From: Mangrovicella endophytica
GTDB taxonomy: Bacteria; Pseudomonadota; Alphaproteobacteria; Rhizobiales; Rhizobiaceae
Reading direction: 5' to 3'
DNA length: 64,000 bases
Assembly (NCBI RefSeq): GCF_002893625.1
Contig: NZ_PKMZ01000001.1
Span: 186,001-250,000, forward strand
Within the stretch, counting starts at the first letter, position 1, and each line of letters opens with the position of its first letter. Shown piece after piece: positions 16,321 to 26,747 of the stretch. Made by a program: the position numbers and the translations under genes. A model generated the notes under the pieces. That model was not told the origin of the DNA. It saw nothing but the letters and a program-made list of their open reading frames with translations, and searched no databases.

Positions 16321-17597
16321 CCACTGCCACCGACCGCCTTCGCCAACTGCCGTCGCTCCACGCGAATGGGCAGCGCGCCGGCATCACCTCCGTCTGTTCG
16401 GCCCATCCGCTGGTCATCGAGGCCGCACTCCTGCACGGCATCGCTCGCGATGCCGATGTCCTCGTCGAGGCGACCTGCAACCAGGTGAACCAGGATGGCG
16501 GCTATACCGGCATGACGCCGATCGACTTCCGCCGCTTCGTGGAAGCCATTGCCGGCCGGGTGGCCTTCCCGCTGGAGCGGCTGATTCTTGGCGGCGACCA
16601 TCTTGGACCCAATCCCTGGAAGGACCGACCCGCCGACGAGGCGATGGCGAAGGCCGAGGTGATGATCGCTGCCTATGCCGCGGCAGGCTTCACCAAGATC
16701 CATCTCGACACGAGCATGGGGTGCGCCGGCGAACCGGTCGCTCTGGATGACCGCACCACCGCGGAGCGAGCCGCGCGGCTGGCAGCGGTCTGCGAGGCTC
16801 ATGTGGAGGGAACGAAGCCCGTCTATGTGATCGGCACGGAGGTGCCGGTTCCCGGCGGCGCGCTGGAGGAGCTCGATCATCTTGAGCTGACGACGCCCGA
16901 GGCGGCGCTGGCCACAATTGACGTGCATCGGTCGGCCTTTTCCGCTCGGGGGCTCGATGATGCCTTCTCCCGCGCCATCGCCGCGGTGGTGCAGCCGGGC
17001 GTCGAATTCGGCAATGCCGACGTCGTGGTCTATCGACCGGTGGCGGCGCAGGCGCTGTGGGCGGCATTGGCTGAGATGCCCGGCTTCGTATTCGAAGCCC
17101 ATTCCACGGACTATCAGCCGCGCGAGGCTTTGAAGGCGCTGGTGGATGACGGCTTCTCGATCCTGAAGGTCGGGCCGGGTCTGACCTTCGCGCTGCGTGA
17201 GGCGCTTTACGGGCTCGACGCCATTGCGGCGATTCTCGTGCCCGACGGCCGTCGCCGACGTCTTCCCGATGCGATGGAAGCGGTGATGCTCGCTTCGCCG
17301 GGCAGCTGGCAGAAGTACTATCCCGGCGCGCCCGAGCAGCAGGCGATCGAGCGGCATTATTCGTTCAGCGATCGCATCCGCTACTACTGGCCCGAGCCGG
17401 GGGCTGCGCGGGCGGTGGACGAGCTCATGGCGGCGCTGGGAAGCCGCGCCATTCCGCAGACTCTGGTGAGCCAGTATCTCGGGCGCCTCTATGACAAGGT
17501 GGCCTCCGGACGGGTGGAGCCCACTGCGCGATCGCTGCTGATCGCCAGTGTCGCCAACGTCCTCGACGACTACGCCTACGCCACTGACCAGGGCTGA
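16317..17597 (+). CDS. GatZ/KbaZ-like protein (class II tagatose-bisphosphate aldolase non-catalytic-subunit family; possible tagatose-6-phosphate 4-epimerase)
   Basis: A 426-residue protein of the GatZ/KbaZ family. Family blocks are GITSVCSAHPLVIEAAL, EATCNQVNQDGGYTGMTP, ILGGDHLGPNPWK, KIHLDTSMGCAGEP, YVIGTEVPVPGGA, FEAHSTDYQ and ILKVGPGLTFALREALY. In enterobacteria GatZ/KbaZ stabilises the aldolase GatY/KbaY. No GatY/KbaY-type aldolase is encoded in this window, and homologues standing alone beside a kinase have been reported to work as tagatose-6-phosphate 4-epimerases. That activity fits here: tagatose 6-phosphate would go directly to fructose 6-phosphate. The gene is coupled to the kinase by a four-base overlap and followed by a terminator at 17623-17662. 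Confidence 0.88.
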   Translation: MTTATDRLRQLPSLHANGQRAGITSVCSAHPLVIEAALLHGIARDADVLVEATCNQVNQDGGYTGMTPIDFRRFVEAIAGRVAFPLERLILGGDHLGPNPWKDRPADEAMAKAEVMIAAYAAAGFTKIHLDTSMGCAGEPVALDDRTTAERAARLAAVCEAHVEGTKPVYVIGTEVPVPGGALEELDHLELTTPEAALATIDVHRSAFSARGLDDAFSRAIAAVVQPGVEFGNADVVVYRPVAAQALWAALAEMPGFVFEAHSTDYQPREALKALVDDGFSILKVGPGLTFALREALYGLDAIAAILVPDGRRRRLPDAMEAVMLASPGSWQKYYPGAPEQQAIERHYSFSDRIRYYWPEPGAARAVDELMAALGSRAIPQTLVSQYLGRLYDKVASGRVEPTARSLLIASVANVLDDYAYATDQG

Positions 17598-17622
17598 TCC
17601 CGGCCTCGAACCGGTCCGCCAT

Positions 17623-17662
17623 CAAAGAGCCAGTGTGCGGCAGGCGTCGCCACTGGCTTTTT
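17623..17662 (+). terminator. Rho-independent terminator after kinase/GatZ-like pair
   Basis: AGCCAGTG (17628-17635) pairs perfectly with CACTGGCT (17651-17658), a 15-base loop between them, followed by a run of five T. It begins 26 bases after the GatZ-like stop. It separates the LacI-controlled pair from the DeoR-led operon. Confidence 0.8.
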
Positions 17663-17723
17663 GCTGTCCGGCTCCTGCCGAGGTGCCCCGACACCTGAGG
17701 CCCAAGCTCAGAAGGATCAAATC

Positions 17724-17751
17724 CGATCAGATTATTGATTGACTCTGATCG
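17724..17751. promoter_or_regulatory. Candidate DeoR operator, inverted repeat
   Basis: CGATCAGA (17724-17731) and TCTGATCG (17744-17751) form a perfect 8-base inverted repeat with a 12-base spacer. Further TGATC/GATCA elements lie near 17714 and 17768. It ends 46 bases before the DeoR start codon, in the expected promoter zone. Autoregulation by the DeoR protein is the natural reading but is not proven. Confidence 0.6.
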
Positions 17752-17797
17752 AGATGCACGGAATCCTGATCGCAGTTGAGGGAGCGCTTGAGCGGGA

Positions 17798-18589
17798 ATG
17801 AAGGACGACCGGTTCTCGGCCATACGTCAGCTGCTTTATTCCGCGGGAAGCAGCTCGATCCAGGAGATCGCCGACGCGGTCGGTGCGTCTCCGGCCACGA
17901 TCCGGCGCGACCTGCAGATCCTGGAAACCCGTGGTGCGATCACGCGGACCCGCGGCGGCGCCCGTATCGCCGACGATGCCGGCATCGAGGTCGCATTCCA
18001 GACCCGCGAGCAGCAGAATCTCTCCGCCAAGCGGGCGATCGCCGAAGCGGCCTTCGGCACGCTGGCACCGCATAGCGCGATCTTCCTCGACGCGGGAACG
18101 ACGGTCCTGCAACTCGCCCGCTGCATTCGCCTCAATCCGATGCCGCTGTCGGTCTTCACCAACTGCATCGTTTCGGCTCAAGTCCTGATGGACGTGCCGG
18201 ATGTGAAGGTGACGCTGCTCGGCGGGCTGCTGCGCAGCGAGAACGCCTCCATGGTGGGCGCGCTCGCCGAGACGATGCTCGAGCGCCTGTGGTTCGACCG
18301 GCTGTTCCTCGGTGCCGGCGCGCTCGCCGACGACTGCTGCATCTACAGCCTCGATGAATCCGAAGCCCGTCTCAACGAGAAGATGATCGCGCACGCCACC
18401 GGCACGATGCTGCTGATCGACTCCTCCAAGTTCGGCCGCCGGCTGACCTACCGCGTCGCCGCCGTCACCCCGAAGATCGAGATCGTCACGGATGACGGGC
18501 TCGCGTCCGACTGGCTTCGCCGGCTGGCCGAAGCCGATCTCACACCGCTGATCGTGGCGCCGTCGGTCGAACGGGAGGCGAGCCGTTGA
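17798..18589 (+). CDS. DeoR/GlpR-family transcriptional regulator
   Basis: A 263-residue DeoR-family repressor. The N-terminal helix-turn-helix is SIQEIADAVGASPATIRRDLQILETRGAI in outline (residues about 19-47), followed by TRTRGGA. The C-terminal DeoRC sensor domain shows FLDAGTTVLQLA, TNCIVSAQVL, VTLLGGLLRSENASMVG and a final LLIDSSKFGRR. Such domains bind a phosphorylated sugar. It is the first gene of a seven-gene operon (DeoR, BadF-type kinase, binding protein, two permeases, SIS protein, MalK). It probably represses it until an intermediate such as an amino-sugar or ketose phosphate accumulates. Confidence 0.9.
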   Translation: MKDDRFSAIRQLLYSAGSSSIQEIADAVGASPATIRRDLQILETRGAITRTRGGARIADDAGIEVAFQTREQQNLSAKRAIAEAAFGTLAPHSAIFLDAGTTVLQLARCIRLNPMPLSVFTNCIVSAQVLMDVPDVKVTLLGGLLRSENASMVGALAETMLERLWFDRLFLGAGALADDCCIYSLDESEARLNEKMIAHATGTMLLIDSSKFGRRLTYRVAAVTPKIEIVTDDGLASDWLRRLAEADLTPLIVAPSVEREASR

Positions 18590-19560
18590 CGCTCCTGCTC
18601 GGCGTGGACAGCGGCGGAACCAAGACTCTCGCCGCCCTGGCGAGCCGCGACGGCGAGGTCGTCCAGCTGATCGAGGCGCCGAGCCTCGATCCCTCCGGCG
18701 GCGCCGACTGGCAGCTCGCCCTGCGCGACCTTCTCGGCGGACTGGCGGAGCTGCCCCAGGTTTCGGCCGCTGCGTTCGGTTTGCCCTTTCATGGCGAGAT
18801 CGACGCCTATTCGGCCGAGCAGCTTCGCGTGGCGCGATCGCTGATGCCGATCGAGCCGGTGGTCGACAACGACGTTCGCATCGCCTTCGACGGTGCCTTT
18901 GCCGGGGGCGCGGGCGCGCTGATCCTGGCGGGTACGGGATCGATGGCCTGGGCGAGTCTTGCCGGCCCCTCCGATCCGCACATTCGCGTCGGCGGCTGGG
19001 GCGACGTCTTCGGCGACGAGGGCAGCGCCTTCTGGGTCGGGCGCGAAACCCTCTCTGCGATCTCGCGCGAGCTGGACGGGCGTTCGCAACAGACTGCTTT
19101 TTCCGATGCCGTCCTGCAGCGTCTGGGGCTCCGCGCGAACGAGCTGATCGCCTGGTGTTACGGACGCGAACAGCGCCGGCGCGACATCGCCTGGCTCGCC
19201 ATCATCGTTTCACAGCTGGCGGATGACGGCCTGGAAGCGGCCCGACGCCTCCTGCAGCGGGCCGGCGACGAACTGGCCGACACGCTGCTGACCGCATGGC
19301 GGCGCGCCGCAGGGGACGCGCCGCTGCGCTGGAGCTTCGCAGGCGGCCTCACGGACAGCGCCATCGTCATGCAGCGCATCGAAGAACGTGCGGGTTGCGA
19401 GCCGCTGCCACGGCGGCTTCCTCCCGTCGGCGGCGCCTTATGCAGGGCCGCTATCCAAGCCGGATGGGACGTATCCCCGCAGTGGGTGGAGCGCGTGAAC
19501 GCCTCCCTCCGGAGGTTCCCGGCACTCACCCCGATGACACAACAGGAGGCAAGAGCATGA
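18586..19560 (+). CDS. BadF/BadG/BcrA/BcrD-type ATPase, N-acetylglucosamine-kinase-like
   Basis: A 324-residue protein of the ASKHA superfamily BadF/BadG group, which includes eukaryotic-type N-acetylglucosamine kinase. The first phosphate loop is LLGVDSGGTKTLAALA. The second strand has VVDNDVRIAFDGAFAGGAGALILAGTGSMAWA, and GGWGDVFGDEGSAFWVGRETL is the family's sugar-binding block. The start is TTG at 18586, overlapping the DeoR stop as TTGA; GGGAGG seven bases upstream supports it. It lacks the Cys cluster of the anaerobic ring-reducing BadF enzymes, so sugar kinase is the better call. The likely role is phosphorylating the imported (amino) sugar at C6. Confidence 0.85.
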   Translation: MTLLLGVDSGGTKTLAALASRDGEVVQLIEAPSLDPSGGADWQLALRDLLGGLAELPQVSAAAFGLPFHGEIDAYSAEQLRVARSLMPIEPVVDNDVRIAFDGAFAGGAGALILAGTGSMAWASLAGPSDPHIRVGGWGDVFGDEGSAFWVGRETLSAISRELDGRSQQTAFSDAVLQRLGLRANELIAWCYGREQRRRDIAWLAIIVSQLADDGLEAARRLLQRAGDELADTLLTAWRRAAGDAPLRWSFAGGLTDSAIVMQRIEERAGCEPLPRRLPPVGGALCRAAIQAGWDVSPQWVERVNASLRRFPALTPMTQQEARA

Positions 19561-20813
19561 AAAGGCGTACCTTTCTCTCGATTCTAGCGGCCGCACAGGC
19601 CGCATTCATGCTCCCGTCGCTGTCGGGAGCAAGTGCAGCCGAGACGCTGACCGTCCTGCTGCCGCCCTGGGGCACCATCCCCAAGGAGATGACGGACCGG
19701 TTCACCACGGACACCGGCATCACGCTCAACATCCAGACCATGGGCTGGGACGAGATCCGCACCAAGATCGTCACGTCCATGGTCGCACAGACGCCGCCGG
19801 CGCAGGCGACCGAGGTCGACTGGTCCTGGGTCGGCCAGTTTGGCGCCGCCGGCTGGTACGAGCCGCTGGATGGCAAGATCGCCGCCGAGACTGTTGCCGA
19901 CATCCCGACGGCCGAGATCTTCAAATACGAGGGCAAGCTGCTGGCGCTGCCCTACAACAACGATTTCCGCATCCTGATCTACAACAAGGCGCATCTCGAG
20001 AAGGCGGGCATCAAGGAGCCGCCGAAGACGCCGCAGGATCTGATGGACGCCGCCAAGGCGATCAAGGCGGCCGGTGTCGCCCAGTATCCCATCGGCCTGC
20101 CGCTGTCGGCGACTGAAGGTACGGCGACGGCCTTCTACCTCCTGACCATGGCATTTGGCGGAGACCTGTTCGACAAGGACTTCAATCCGCTGTTCACCGA
20201 CAAGGACTCCGGCGGCTACAAGGCGCTGCAGTTCGAGGCCGAAGCGCTGAAGGCCGGACTGATCGACCCCGCTGCGACGGGCCTCAAGGACGTCGAGGTG
20301 CAGCAGCTGTTCAAGAGCGGCAGCATCTCCTTCGACGTCGCCGGCTGGGCCGGCAACCTCGCGGTCTACAGCGATGCCGGGAAGTCGCAGGTCGCCAAGG
20401 ACGTGGCGGCCGCCCTCATGCCCTCGACCACCGGCAAGTCGCGCACCTTCGGCCTGCCCGAGGCAGTCGGCATTCCGGCGCCGGCCGAGAACCACGAGGC
20501 GGCGGCCAAGTTCATCGAGTGGATCGCCAAGCCGGAGAATGAGATCGCGATCTACAATTCGCTCGGCGATCTGCCGCCGCGCGTCAGCGTCCTCGAACAG
20601 CTGAACAAGGAGGGCAAGCTGTTTGCGGGCGATGCTCTGCTGGCGCAGGCGAAGACTGTCGAGCCGCTGTTCAAGCAGGGCACGCCCGCCTGGTATCCGG
20701 AGTTCTCGAGCGCCGTGGCGAGCACCATCAACCAGGTGGCCAAGGGGCAGCTCTCGGTAGACGACGCGGTCGCGCAGCTCGCCGAGCGCGCCAAAGAAGC
20801 GCAGAGCCGCTAA
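19557..20813 (+). CDS. Sugar ABC transporter substrate-binding protein (CUT1 type)
   Basis: A 418-residue family-1 extracellular solute-binding protein. The N-terminus MKRRTFLSILAAAQAAF contains RRTFL, a plausible twin-arginine signal, with cleavage near GASAAE. The mature protein has VLLPPWGTIPKEMTDRFTTDTGI and DILIYNKAHLEKAGI-like blocks (here FRILIYNKAHLEKAGIKEPP) and a YNSLGDLPPR ending region. GGAGG is well placed before the ATG, whose bases overlap the preceding stop. The frame is open upstream to 19296 but that part is inside the kinase gene. It delivers sugar to the permeases encoded next. Confidence 0.9.
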   Translation: MKRRTFLSILAAAQAAFMLPSLSGASAAETLTVLLPPWGTIPKEMTDRFTTDTGITLNIQTMGWDEIRTKIVTSMVAQTPPAQATEVDWSWVGQFGAAGWYEPLDGKIAAETVADIPTAEIFKYEGKLLALPYNNDFRILIYNKAHLEKAGIKEPPKTPQDLMDAAKAIKAAGVAQYPIGLPLSATEGTATAFYLLTMAFGGDLFDKDFNPLFTDKDSGGYKALQFEAEALKAGLIDPAATGLKDVEVQQLFKSGSISFDVAGWAGNLAVYSDAGKSQVAKDVAAALMPSTTGKSRTFGLPEAVGIPAPAENHEAAAKFIEWIAKPENEIAIYNSLGDLPPRVSVLEQLNKEGKLFAGDALLAQAKTVEPLFKQGTPAWYPEFSSAVASTINQVAKGQLSVDDAVAQLAERAKEAQSR

Positions 20814-20829
20814 GGGAGACGGCCGCATC

Positions 20830-21735
20830 ATGGCGCAGACACGTTCCGTCGTGCGGCCGGCTTTCATCCGGGGCGAGGCCCTGCTGGGCTTGGCCTTCGT
20901 ACTCCCGATCGTCGTGATCATGGGAAGCCTAGTCTTCCTGCCTCTGGTCACGACGGTCCTCGACAGCTTTTACCGCATTGATCCCATGCGGGCCGGCCAG
21001 CCCTTCATCGGGGTCAAGAACTATGTGGATCTGGCGGGCGATCAAAATGTCCGCATCTCCTGGGGCAATACGCTCGCCTATGTCGTCATGGCGGTGGTGC
21101 TGGAGACGCTTGGCGGCCTCGGCGCAGCGCTTCTTCTCAATAAGGTCCAGCGCGGCCGCCAATGGCTGCTTGCCGCAATGGTGGTGCCCTGGTGCCTGCC
21201 GCCAGTGGTCAACGCCATCGTCTGGCTGTGGATCTACAATCCGAGCTACGGCCTTCTGAACAACGTGCTGATGTCGCTCGGCCTCCTCGATGCGCCGAAG
21301 GTCTGGTTCAACGATCGCGGCACCGGGCTCTTCCTGATCACGCTGGTGCATGTCTGGCGCATGATGCCGCTCACCGGGATCATCCTGCTGGCGGCGCTGC
21401 AGAGCGTGCCGCGGGAGCTCTACGAAGCGGCCAAGCTCGACGGTGCAGGATCGGTGAAGGCGTTCCGGCTGGTCACGCTGCCGCTGATCTCCGGCGGCCT
21501 TGCCATCGCCATGAGCCAGTCGACCGTCTTCGCCTTCAATCTCTTCGACGAAGCCTGGATCATGGGCGGCTCCAGCCTCGATAGCCGTTCGATCATTGTG
21601 CAGGTCTATCTCTCGGCCTTTCAGAACCTGCGCTTCTCCTACGGCATGGCGCTGTCGCTGCTGGCCATGCTCGCCTCGCTGATCGTCTCGATGATCTACG
21701 TCCTGCGCGTCTATCGCGAGACGAGGATGGACTGA
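20830..21735 (+). CDS. Sugar ABC transporter permease, MalF/UgpA-like
   Basis: A 301-residue CUT1 permease with six transmembrane helices. The EAA loop reads ELYEAAKLDGAGSVKAFRLVTLPLI, which contacts the MalK-type ATPase. It begins 17 bases after the binding-protein stop with a GGGAGAC site and overlaps the next permease by one base (TGATG). It is part of the importer in sugar locus 1. Confidence 0.9.
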   Translation: MAQTRSVVRPAFIRGEALLGLAFVLPIVVIMGSLVFLPLVTTVLDSFYRIDPMRAGQPFIGVKNYVDLAGDQNVRISWGNTLAYVVMAVVLETLGGLGAALLLNKVQRGRQWLLAAMVVPWCLPPVVNAIVWLWIYNPSYGLLNNVLMSLGLLDAPKVWFNDRGTGLFLITLVHVWRMMPLTGIILLAALQSVPRELYEAAKLDGAGSVKAFRLVTLPLISGGLAIAMSQSTVFAFNLFDEAWIMGGSSLDSRSIIVQVYLSAFQNLRFSYGMALSLLAMLASLIVSMIYVLRVYRETRMD

Positions 21736-22613
21736 TGGGAACTCGTGCTCGCAACAGCCTGCTGCCGACCTTCGGCAAGGCGCTCGCCGTCGTCCTTCTG
21801 CTCGTCTGGTCGCTCGGCCCGATCTACTGGGCGCTCGCCACCAGCTTCACGACGCCCGCCGACCTCGTGTCCAAGGTGCCGCATTTCTTTCCGCCTGAGG
21901 TCACCACGGAGCACTATGCGCGTCTTTTCGGGGGCTCCAGCGTCTCGCAGGGCAACACCGTCCAGTCGGTGTGGCCGGAATTCTCGGCGGCTCTCCTCAA
22001 CAGCCTGCTCACGTCGCTGGCGGCCACCATCCTGACCGTCGCCGTCGCGGCATTTGGCGCCTATGCCTTCGTGCGCCTGCGCTTTCCCGGCCGCGACATC
22101 CTGTTCATCCTGGTCGTCGCGACCATGGCGATCCCCGCCTATACCGTGATGATCCCGCTATACCGGCTGATGATCTCCCTCGGCATGATCGACACCTATG
22201 TCGGCATCACGCTGATCTATGTCTCGGCCTTCCTGCCGCTGGCGCTCTGGCTGATGCGCACGGTCTACCAGACGCTGCCGATCTCGCTGGAGGAGGCGGC
22301 CTGGCTCGACGGCGCAGGGCGGATCTACACGCTTGTGCGCATCGTCCTGCCGCTGGCCGCCCCCGGCCTGATCGCCGCGGCGATCCTGACCTTCCTCAAC
22401 GCATGGGGCCAGTTCATCGTGCCCCTGGTGTTCTCGCCCACGCTGGCGACCAAGCCGCTCACCGTCCTCATCCCGGAATTCGTCACCCGCAACTACGTCG
22501 ATTACGGGCTGATGAACGCCGCCGGCATACTGGCGATCATCCCGCCGGTTCTCCTGGTGATCTTCCTCAACCGCTACCTCGTCAGCGGGCTGATGGCCGG
22601 CGCCCAGAAGTAA
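21735..22613 (+). CDS. Sugar ABC transporter permease, MalG/UgpE-like
   Basis: A 292-residue CUT1 permease with about six transmembrane helices. The EAA loop is ISLEEAAWLDGAGRIYTLVRIVLPLA and the end LNRYLVSGLMAGAQK is typical of MalG-like subunits (GL..GA.K). Its start shares one base with the preceding stop, indicating translational coupling to the MalF-like subunit. Confidence 0.9.
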   Translation: MGTRARNSLLPTFGKALAVVLLLVWSLGPIYWALATSFTTPADLVSKVPHFFPPEVTTEHYARLFGGSSVSQGNTVQSVWPEFSAALLNSLLTSLAATILTVAVAAFGAYAFVRLRFPGRDILFILVVATMAIPAYTVMIPLYRLMISLGMIDTYVGITLIYVSAFLPLALWLMRTVYQTLPISLEEAAWLDGAGRIYTLVRIVLPLAAPGLIAAAILTFLNAWGQFIVPLVFSPTLATKPLTVLIPEFVTRNYVDYGLMNAAGILAIIPPVLLVIFLNRYLVSGLMAGAQK

Positions 22614-22640
22614 AATCCCTATCCAAGCAGGAGTCAGGTG

Positions 22641-23594
22641 ATGAACATCACCCAGCGCGTCATCTACGAGCAGTTCCCGTTCTGGCGTGCCGCCATGGGG
22701 CTGGAGCTGCCCGCACTGTCGGACAAGACGATCGTCTTCGTCGGCTGCGGCACATCCTACTATCTCGCCCAGACGCTGGCGGCGGCGTTCAACCTCGCTG
22801 GCCGGACAGCCCTTGCCGTCGCCGGATCCGAATGGGGACAGCACCGGCGCGCCTATGTCGGCGATCGGGGCGATCTCTGCGTCGTCGGCCTGTCCCGCAG
22901 CGGCGAATCCACCGAGACGGTGGAGGCCGTGCGGATCAGCGCGGCGGCCGGCATGGAGACGCTGGCGATCACCTGCGCCGCCGGCACGGCCATCACCCGC
23001 GTCGCCGCCCGCAGCATCGTCGCCGAAACCCATGTGGACGAGGGGATCGTGATGACCTGCTCGGCGAGCCTGATGCTGCTCGTCGGGCTGCGGATGGCGG
23101 GCGTCCACATCGCCGACGCCACCGTCGATGCGGCCGAGGCGGCCCTCTTCACGATGGAAGAGAAGGGGCGGGACATCATCGCGGGCCGGACGCACTTCGT
23201 CTATCTTGGGGCCGGCCCCTTCTTCGGCCTTGCTGCCGAGGGCGCGCTGAAGCTGCAGGAGATGAGCCTCAGCTACTCGCAGTTCTTTCATCCGCTGGAA
23301 TACCGCCACGGGCCGATCAGCCTCATCGACCGATCGAGCCTCGTCACCCTGCTCTACGACCCGGAAACGCAGGATGGCGAGGAGCGGGTCGCCCATGACG
23401 TTCAGGCAAAGGGCGCCGCGGTGATCGGCTTCGGCGGTGCCGGCGACCTCTCCATTGCGGTGGAGGAGAAGAGCCTGGCCCGCATGCTCGTGATGCTGCC
23501 GGCGCTGCAGATCCTCGGCGAGCAGGTCGCCCAGTCCAAGCAGCTCGACACCACCCGGCCGCGGCATCTGACCAAGGTCGTCACGCTCGGCTGA
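22641..23594 (+). CDS. SIS-domain isomerase/deaminase, GlmS-C-terminal/AgaS-like
   Basis: A 317-residue double-SIS protein resembling the isomerase half of glucosamine-6-phosphate synthase. The first SIS has [15 protein letters not shown] and [14 protein letters not shown]. The second has [22 protein letters not shown] and [13 protein letters not shown] (compare the KHGP block of GlmS). It has no glutamine amidotransferase domain, so it would act as an amino-sugar-phosphate deaminase/isomerase, as AgaS does for galactosamine 6-phosphate. ATG 22641 follows AGGAGTCAGGTG; GTG at 22638 is possible. In this operon it is the natural step between the BadF-type kinase and tagatose/fructose 6-phosphate. 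Confidence 0.85.
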   Translation: MNITQRVIYEQFPFWRAAMGLELPALSDKTIVFVGCGTSYYLAQTLAAAFNLAGRTALAVAGSEWGQHRRAYVGDRGDLCVVGLSRSGESTETVEAVRISAAAGMETLAITCAAGTAITRVAARSIVAETHVDEGIVMTCSASLMLLVGLRMAGVHIADATVDAAEAALFTMEEKGRDIIAGRTHFVYLGAGPFFGLAAEGALKLQEMSLSYSQFFHPLEYRHGPISLIDRSSLVTLLYDPETQDGEERVAHDVQAKGAAVIGFGGAGDLSIAVEEKSLARMLVMLPALQILGEQVAQSKQLDTTRPRHLTKVVTLG

Positions 23595-23628
23595 GGCGCC
23601 GGCGTCAAGAAGAAGGGAAGGTGCGGCT

Positions 23629-24702
<1,074 letters not shown>

Positions 24703-24748
24703 AGCATTCGTCGCCTCCGGCCGCCGTCGACGCCGCCGGATGCCAGGA

Positions 24749-25831
24749 CTACGTCAGGGCCTTCCCGCTGTCCGCGTCGAACCAGCGGAGCGACGCGGGG
24801 TCCATAGCGAAGGGAAGGGTCGCTCCCGGCTCGACCGCTGCATCCGGATCGAGGTTCGCGATGAAGGGCTGCGAGCCCACCTGGCCGACGGCGAGGATCT
24901 CGGCGCCTGTCAGCTCGACCACGTCGACCGTCATCGTGAGTTGCGCGGCTCCGGCCGTGGACGACAGCCCGACGCGCTCGGGCCTGATGCCCACGGTCAA
25001 TGCCGTTCCCGGCCGGAGGCTATCCCGAAGCGCCGGCGGCAGCGGCAGGCGGCCCGATCCGTCCAGCGGCGCCCAGCTCAGGCTGTCGTCGGTGATCGAA
25101 CCCTTCAGGACGTTCATCGGCGGCGAGCCCATGAAGCCCGCCACATAGAGATTGGCTGGGCGGTCGTAGATCTCGCGCGGCGTTCCGATCTGCTCGATCC
25201 GCCCGTCGCGCATCACCGCGATTCGGGTGGCGAGGGTCATCGCCTCCACCTGATCGTGGGTGACGTAGACGACCGTCGCCTTCAGCGCATGATGCAGGCG
25301 CTTCAGCTCCGTGCGCGTTTCAAGCCGAAGCTTGGCGTCGAGATTCGACAGCGGCTCGTCGAACAGGAAGACTTTCGGATCACGCACCAGAGCGCGACCG
25401 ATGGCGACTCGCTGGCGCTGGCCGCCCGAGAGCTCCGAGGGACGCCGCTCGAGCAGCGGCTCGATCTGCAGGATTTCCGCCGCGCGCCGGACCGCTGCCG
25501 CGCGCTCGGCCGCCGGGACCTTTCGCATCTCCAGGCCGAAGCCGATGTTCCGCGCAACCGTCAGGTTCGGATAGAGCGCGTAAGACTGGAAGACCATGGC
25601 GATGTCGCGGTTCTTCGGGTGGACGCCGCGCATGGAACGCCCGGCGATCCGCACGTCGCCATCGGTCGGCTCGATCAGCCCGGCGATAATGTTGAGGAGG
25701 GTCGATTTTCCGCAGCCTGAGGCGCCGAGAAGCACGAGGAACTCTCCCGCCTCCAGCGAGAGATCGATCCCCTTCAGTGTCTCCATCGCACCATAACGCT
25801 TGGTGATGCCGGACAGCTCGAGCGTGTTCAA
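24749..25831 (-). CDS. Sugar ABC transporter ATP-binding protein, UgpC/MalK-like (locus 2)
   Basis: A 360-residue MalK-type ATPase with Walker [26 protein letters not shown], signature [32 protein letters not shown] and YVTHDQVEAM, then a TOBE domain (TVGIRPERVGL). It is the last gene of sugar locus 2 and overlaps the kinase gene by four bases. It is similar in plan to the ATPase at 23629-24702 but clearly distinct in sequence, so these are two separate transporters rather than a recent duplication. Confidence 0.92.
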   Translation of the reverse strand: MNTLELSGITKRYGAMETLKGIDLSLEAGEFLVLLGASGCGKSTLLNIIAGLIEPTDGDVRIAGRSMRGVHPKNRDIAMVFQSYALYPNLTVARNIGFGLEMRKVPAAERAAAVRRAAEILQIEPLLERRPSELSGGQRQRVAIGRALVRDPKVFLFDEPLSNLDAKLRLETRTELKRLHHALKATVVYVTHDQVEAMTLATRIAVMRDGRIEQIGTPREIYDRPANLYVAGFMGSPPMNVLKGSITDDSLSWAPLDGSGRLPLPPALRDSLRPGTALTVGIRPERVGLSSTAGAAQLTMTVDVVELTGAEILAVGQVGSQPFIANLDPDAAVEPGATLPFAMDPASLRWFDADSGKALT

Positions 25832-26742
25832 CGGTCGTCTCCCAGGTCGTAGACACGCGGCAGCGTCGACACCGCACGCGAGGCGAGGCGTGTGCCGAGA
25901 ACAAGCGCTTCCGTCAGACCGCGCCTTTCGGCAATGGCGAGAAGGAAACCGGCATTGAAAACGTCGCCGGCGCCGATCGTGTCGACGACCTCGACCGCCG
26001 GAGCGGGTGCTTGGTGTACCTCGCCGCCGGCCCCGAGCGCCCGCGCGCCGTCAGGCCCGAGCTTGGTGACGACGATGCCACCCTCGGCCATACGGGCGCG
26101 CAGGGCGACGCCTGCTTCGTCGCGATCCGAAATGCCGCTGAGACTGGCGGCCTCGATCTCGTTGAGCAGGAGAAAGCGGCAGCGTGGCAGCCAGGACAGC
26201 GCTTGCGCGCGTACGGCATCCGTCCAGCCCATAAGAGGCCAGCCGGTATCGAGCGCGACGTCGACGCCCTTGGCATCGGCCCAGTCGAAGAGCCGGGGAT
26301 AGTCCTCGGTCAGGTGCCCCGTCAGGAAGGACCCGCAGATGAGCAGGATGCCGCCGGAGAGATCGACCGCCTCCAGCATCCGCTTGGCACTGGCGAAAGA
26401 AAAATCCGGCAGATGGCCGCGGCTGGTAAAGAAGGTGCGCTCGCCGCTGGGATGGGTGATGCCGACCGAAACGGTGGTCGCGGCGTCCTCGACGATCCAG
26501 CGTCGGGAACGATCGCCGAAGCCCTCGATCAGCCAGCGGCCGAAAGCGTCGGACCCGACCGTTGCGAAGATCTCGTGCGGCACGCCGAGCGCTGCCCAGG
26601 CGAGCGCCGTATTACCCGCAGCTCCGCCGATGCGCAGCTCATCGTGCTCCACGACGATCTCGGTCCCCGGCGCCGGCCAAGGTTCGGCAGGCCCCATGAT
26701 CAGGTCGACATTGACATTGCCGATGACGGCGAGGCGGCGCAT
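25828..26742 (-). CDS. PfkB-family carbohydrate kinase (locus 2)
   Basis: A 304-residue PfkB/ribokinase-family kinase. The N-terminal GNVNVDLI and GGAAGNTALAWAALG blocks are sugar-binding signature 1. VVDTIGAGDVFNAGF is signature 2, with catalytic Asp260. It lies between the SIS protein gene (five bases before it) and the MalK gene (four-base overlap). A kinase plus SIS protein plus CUT1 transporter is also the layout of fructosamine (Amadori compound) operons with FrlD kinase and FrlB deglycase, so an Amadori or amino-sugar substrate is possible. The exact sugar is not readable. Confidence 0.87.
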   Translation of the reverse strand: MRRLAVIGNVNVDLIMGPAEPWPAPGTEIVVEHDELRIGGAAGNTALAWAALGVPHEIFATVGSDAFGRWLIEGFGDRSRRWIVEDAATTVSVGITHPSGERTFFTSRGHLPDFSFASAKRMLEAVDLSGGILLICGSFLTGHLTEDYPRLFDWADAKGVDVALDTGWPLMGWTDAVRAQALSWLPRCRFLLLNEIEAASLSGISDRDEAGVALRARMAEGGIVVTKLGPDGARALGAGGEVHQAPAPAVEVVDTIGAGDVFNAGFLLAIAERRGLTEALVLGTRLASRAVSTLPRVYDLGDDR

Positions 26743-26747
26743 GGCGT

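Noticed and set aside
17623-17662. Hairpin as a riboswitch for deoR
   Set aside because: It is a simple stem with a T-run right after a gene end; no conserved riboswitch elements are visible.
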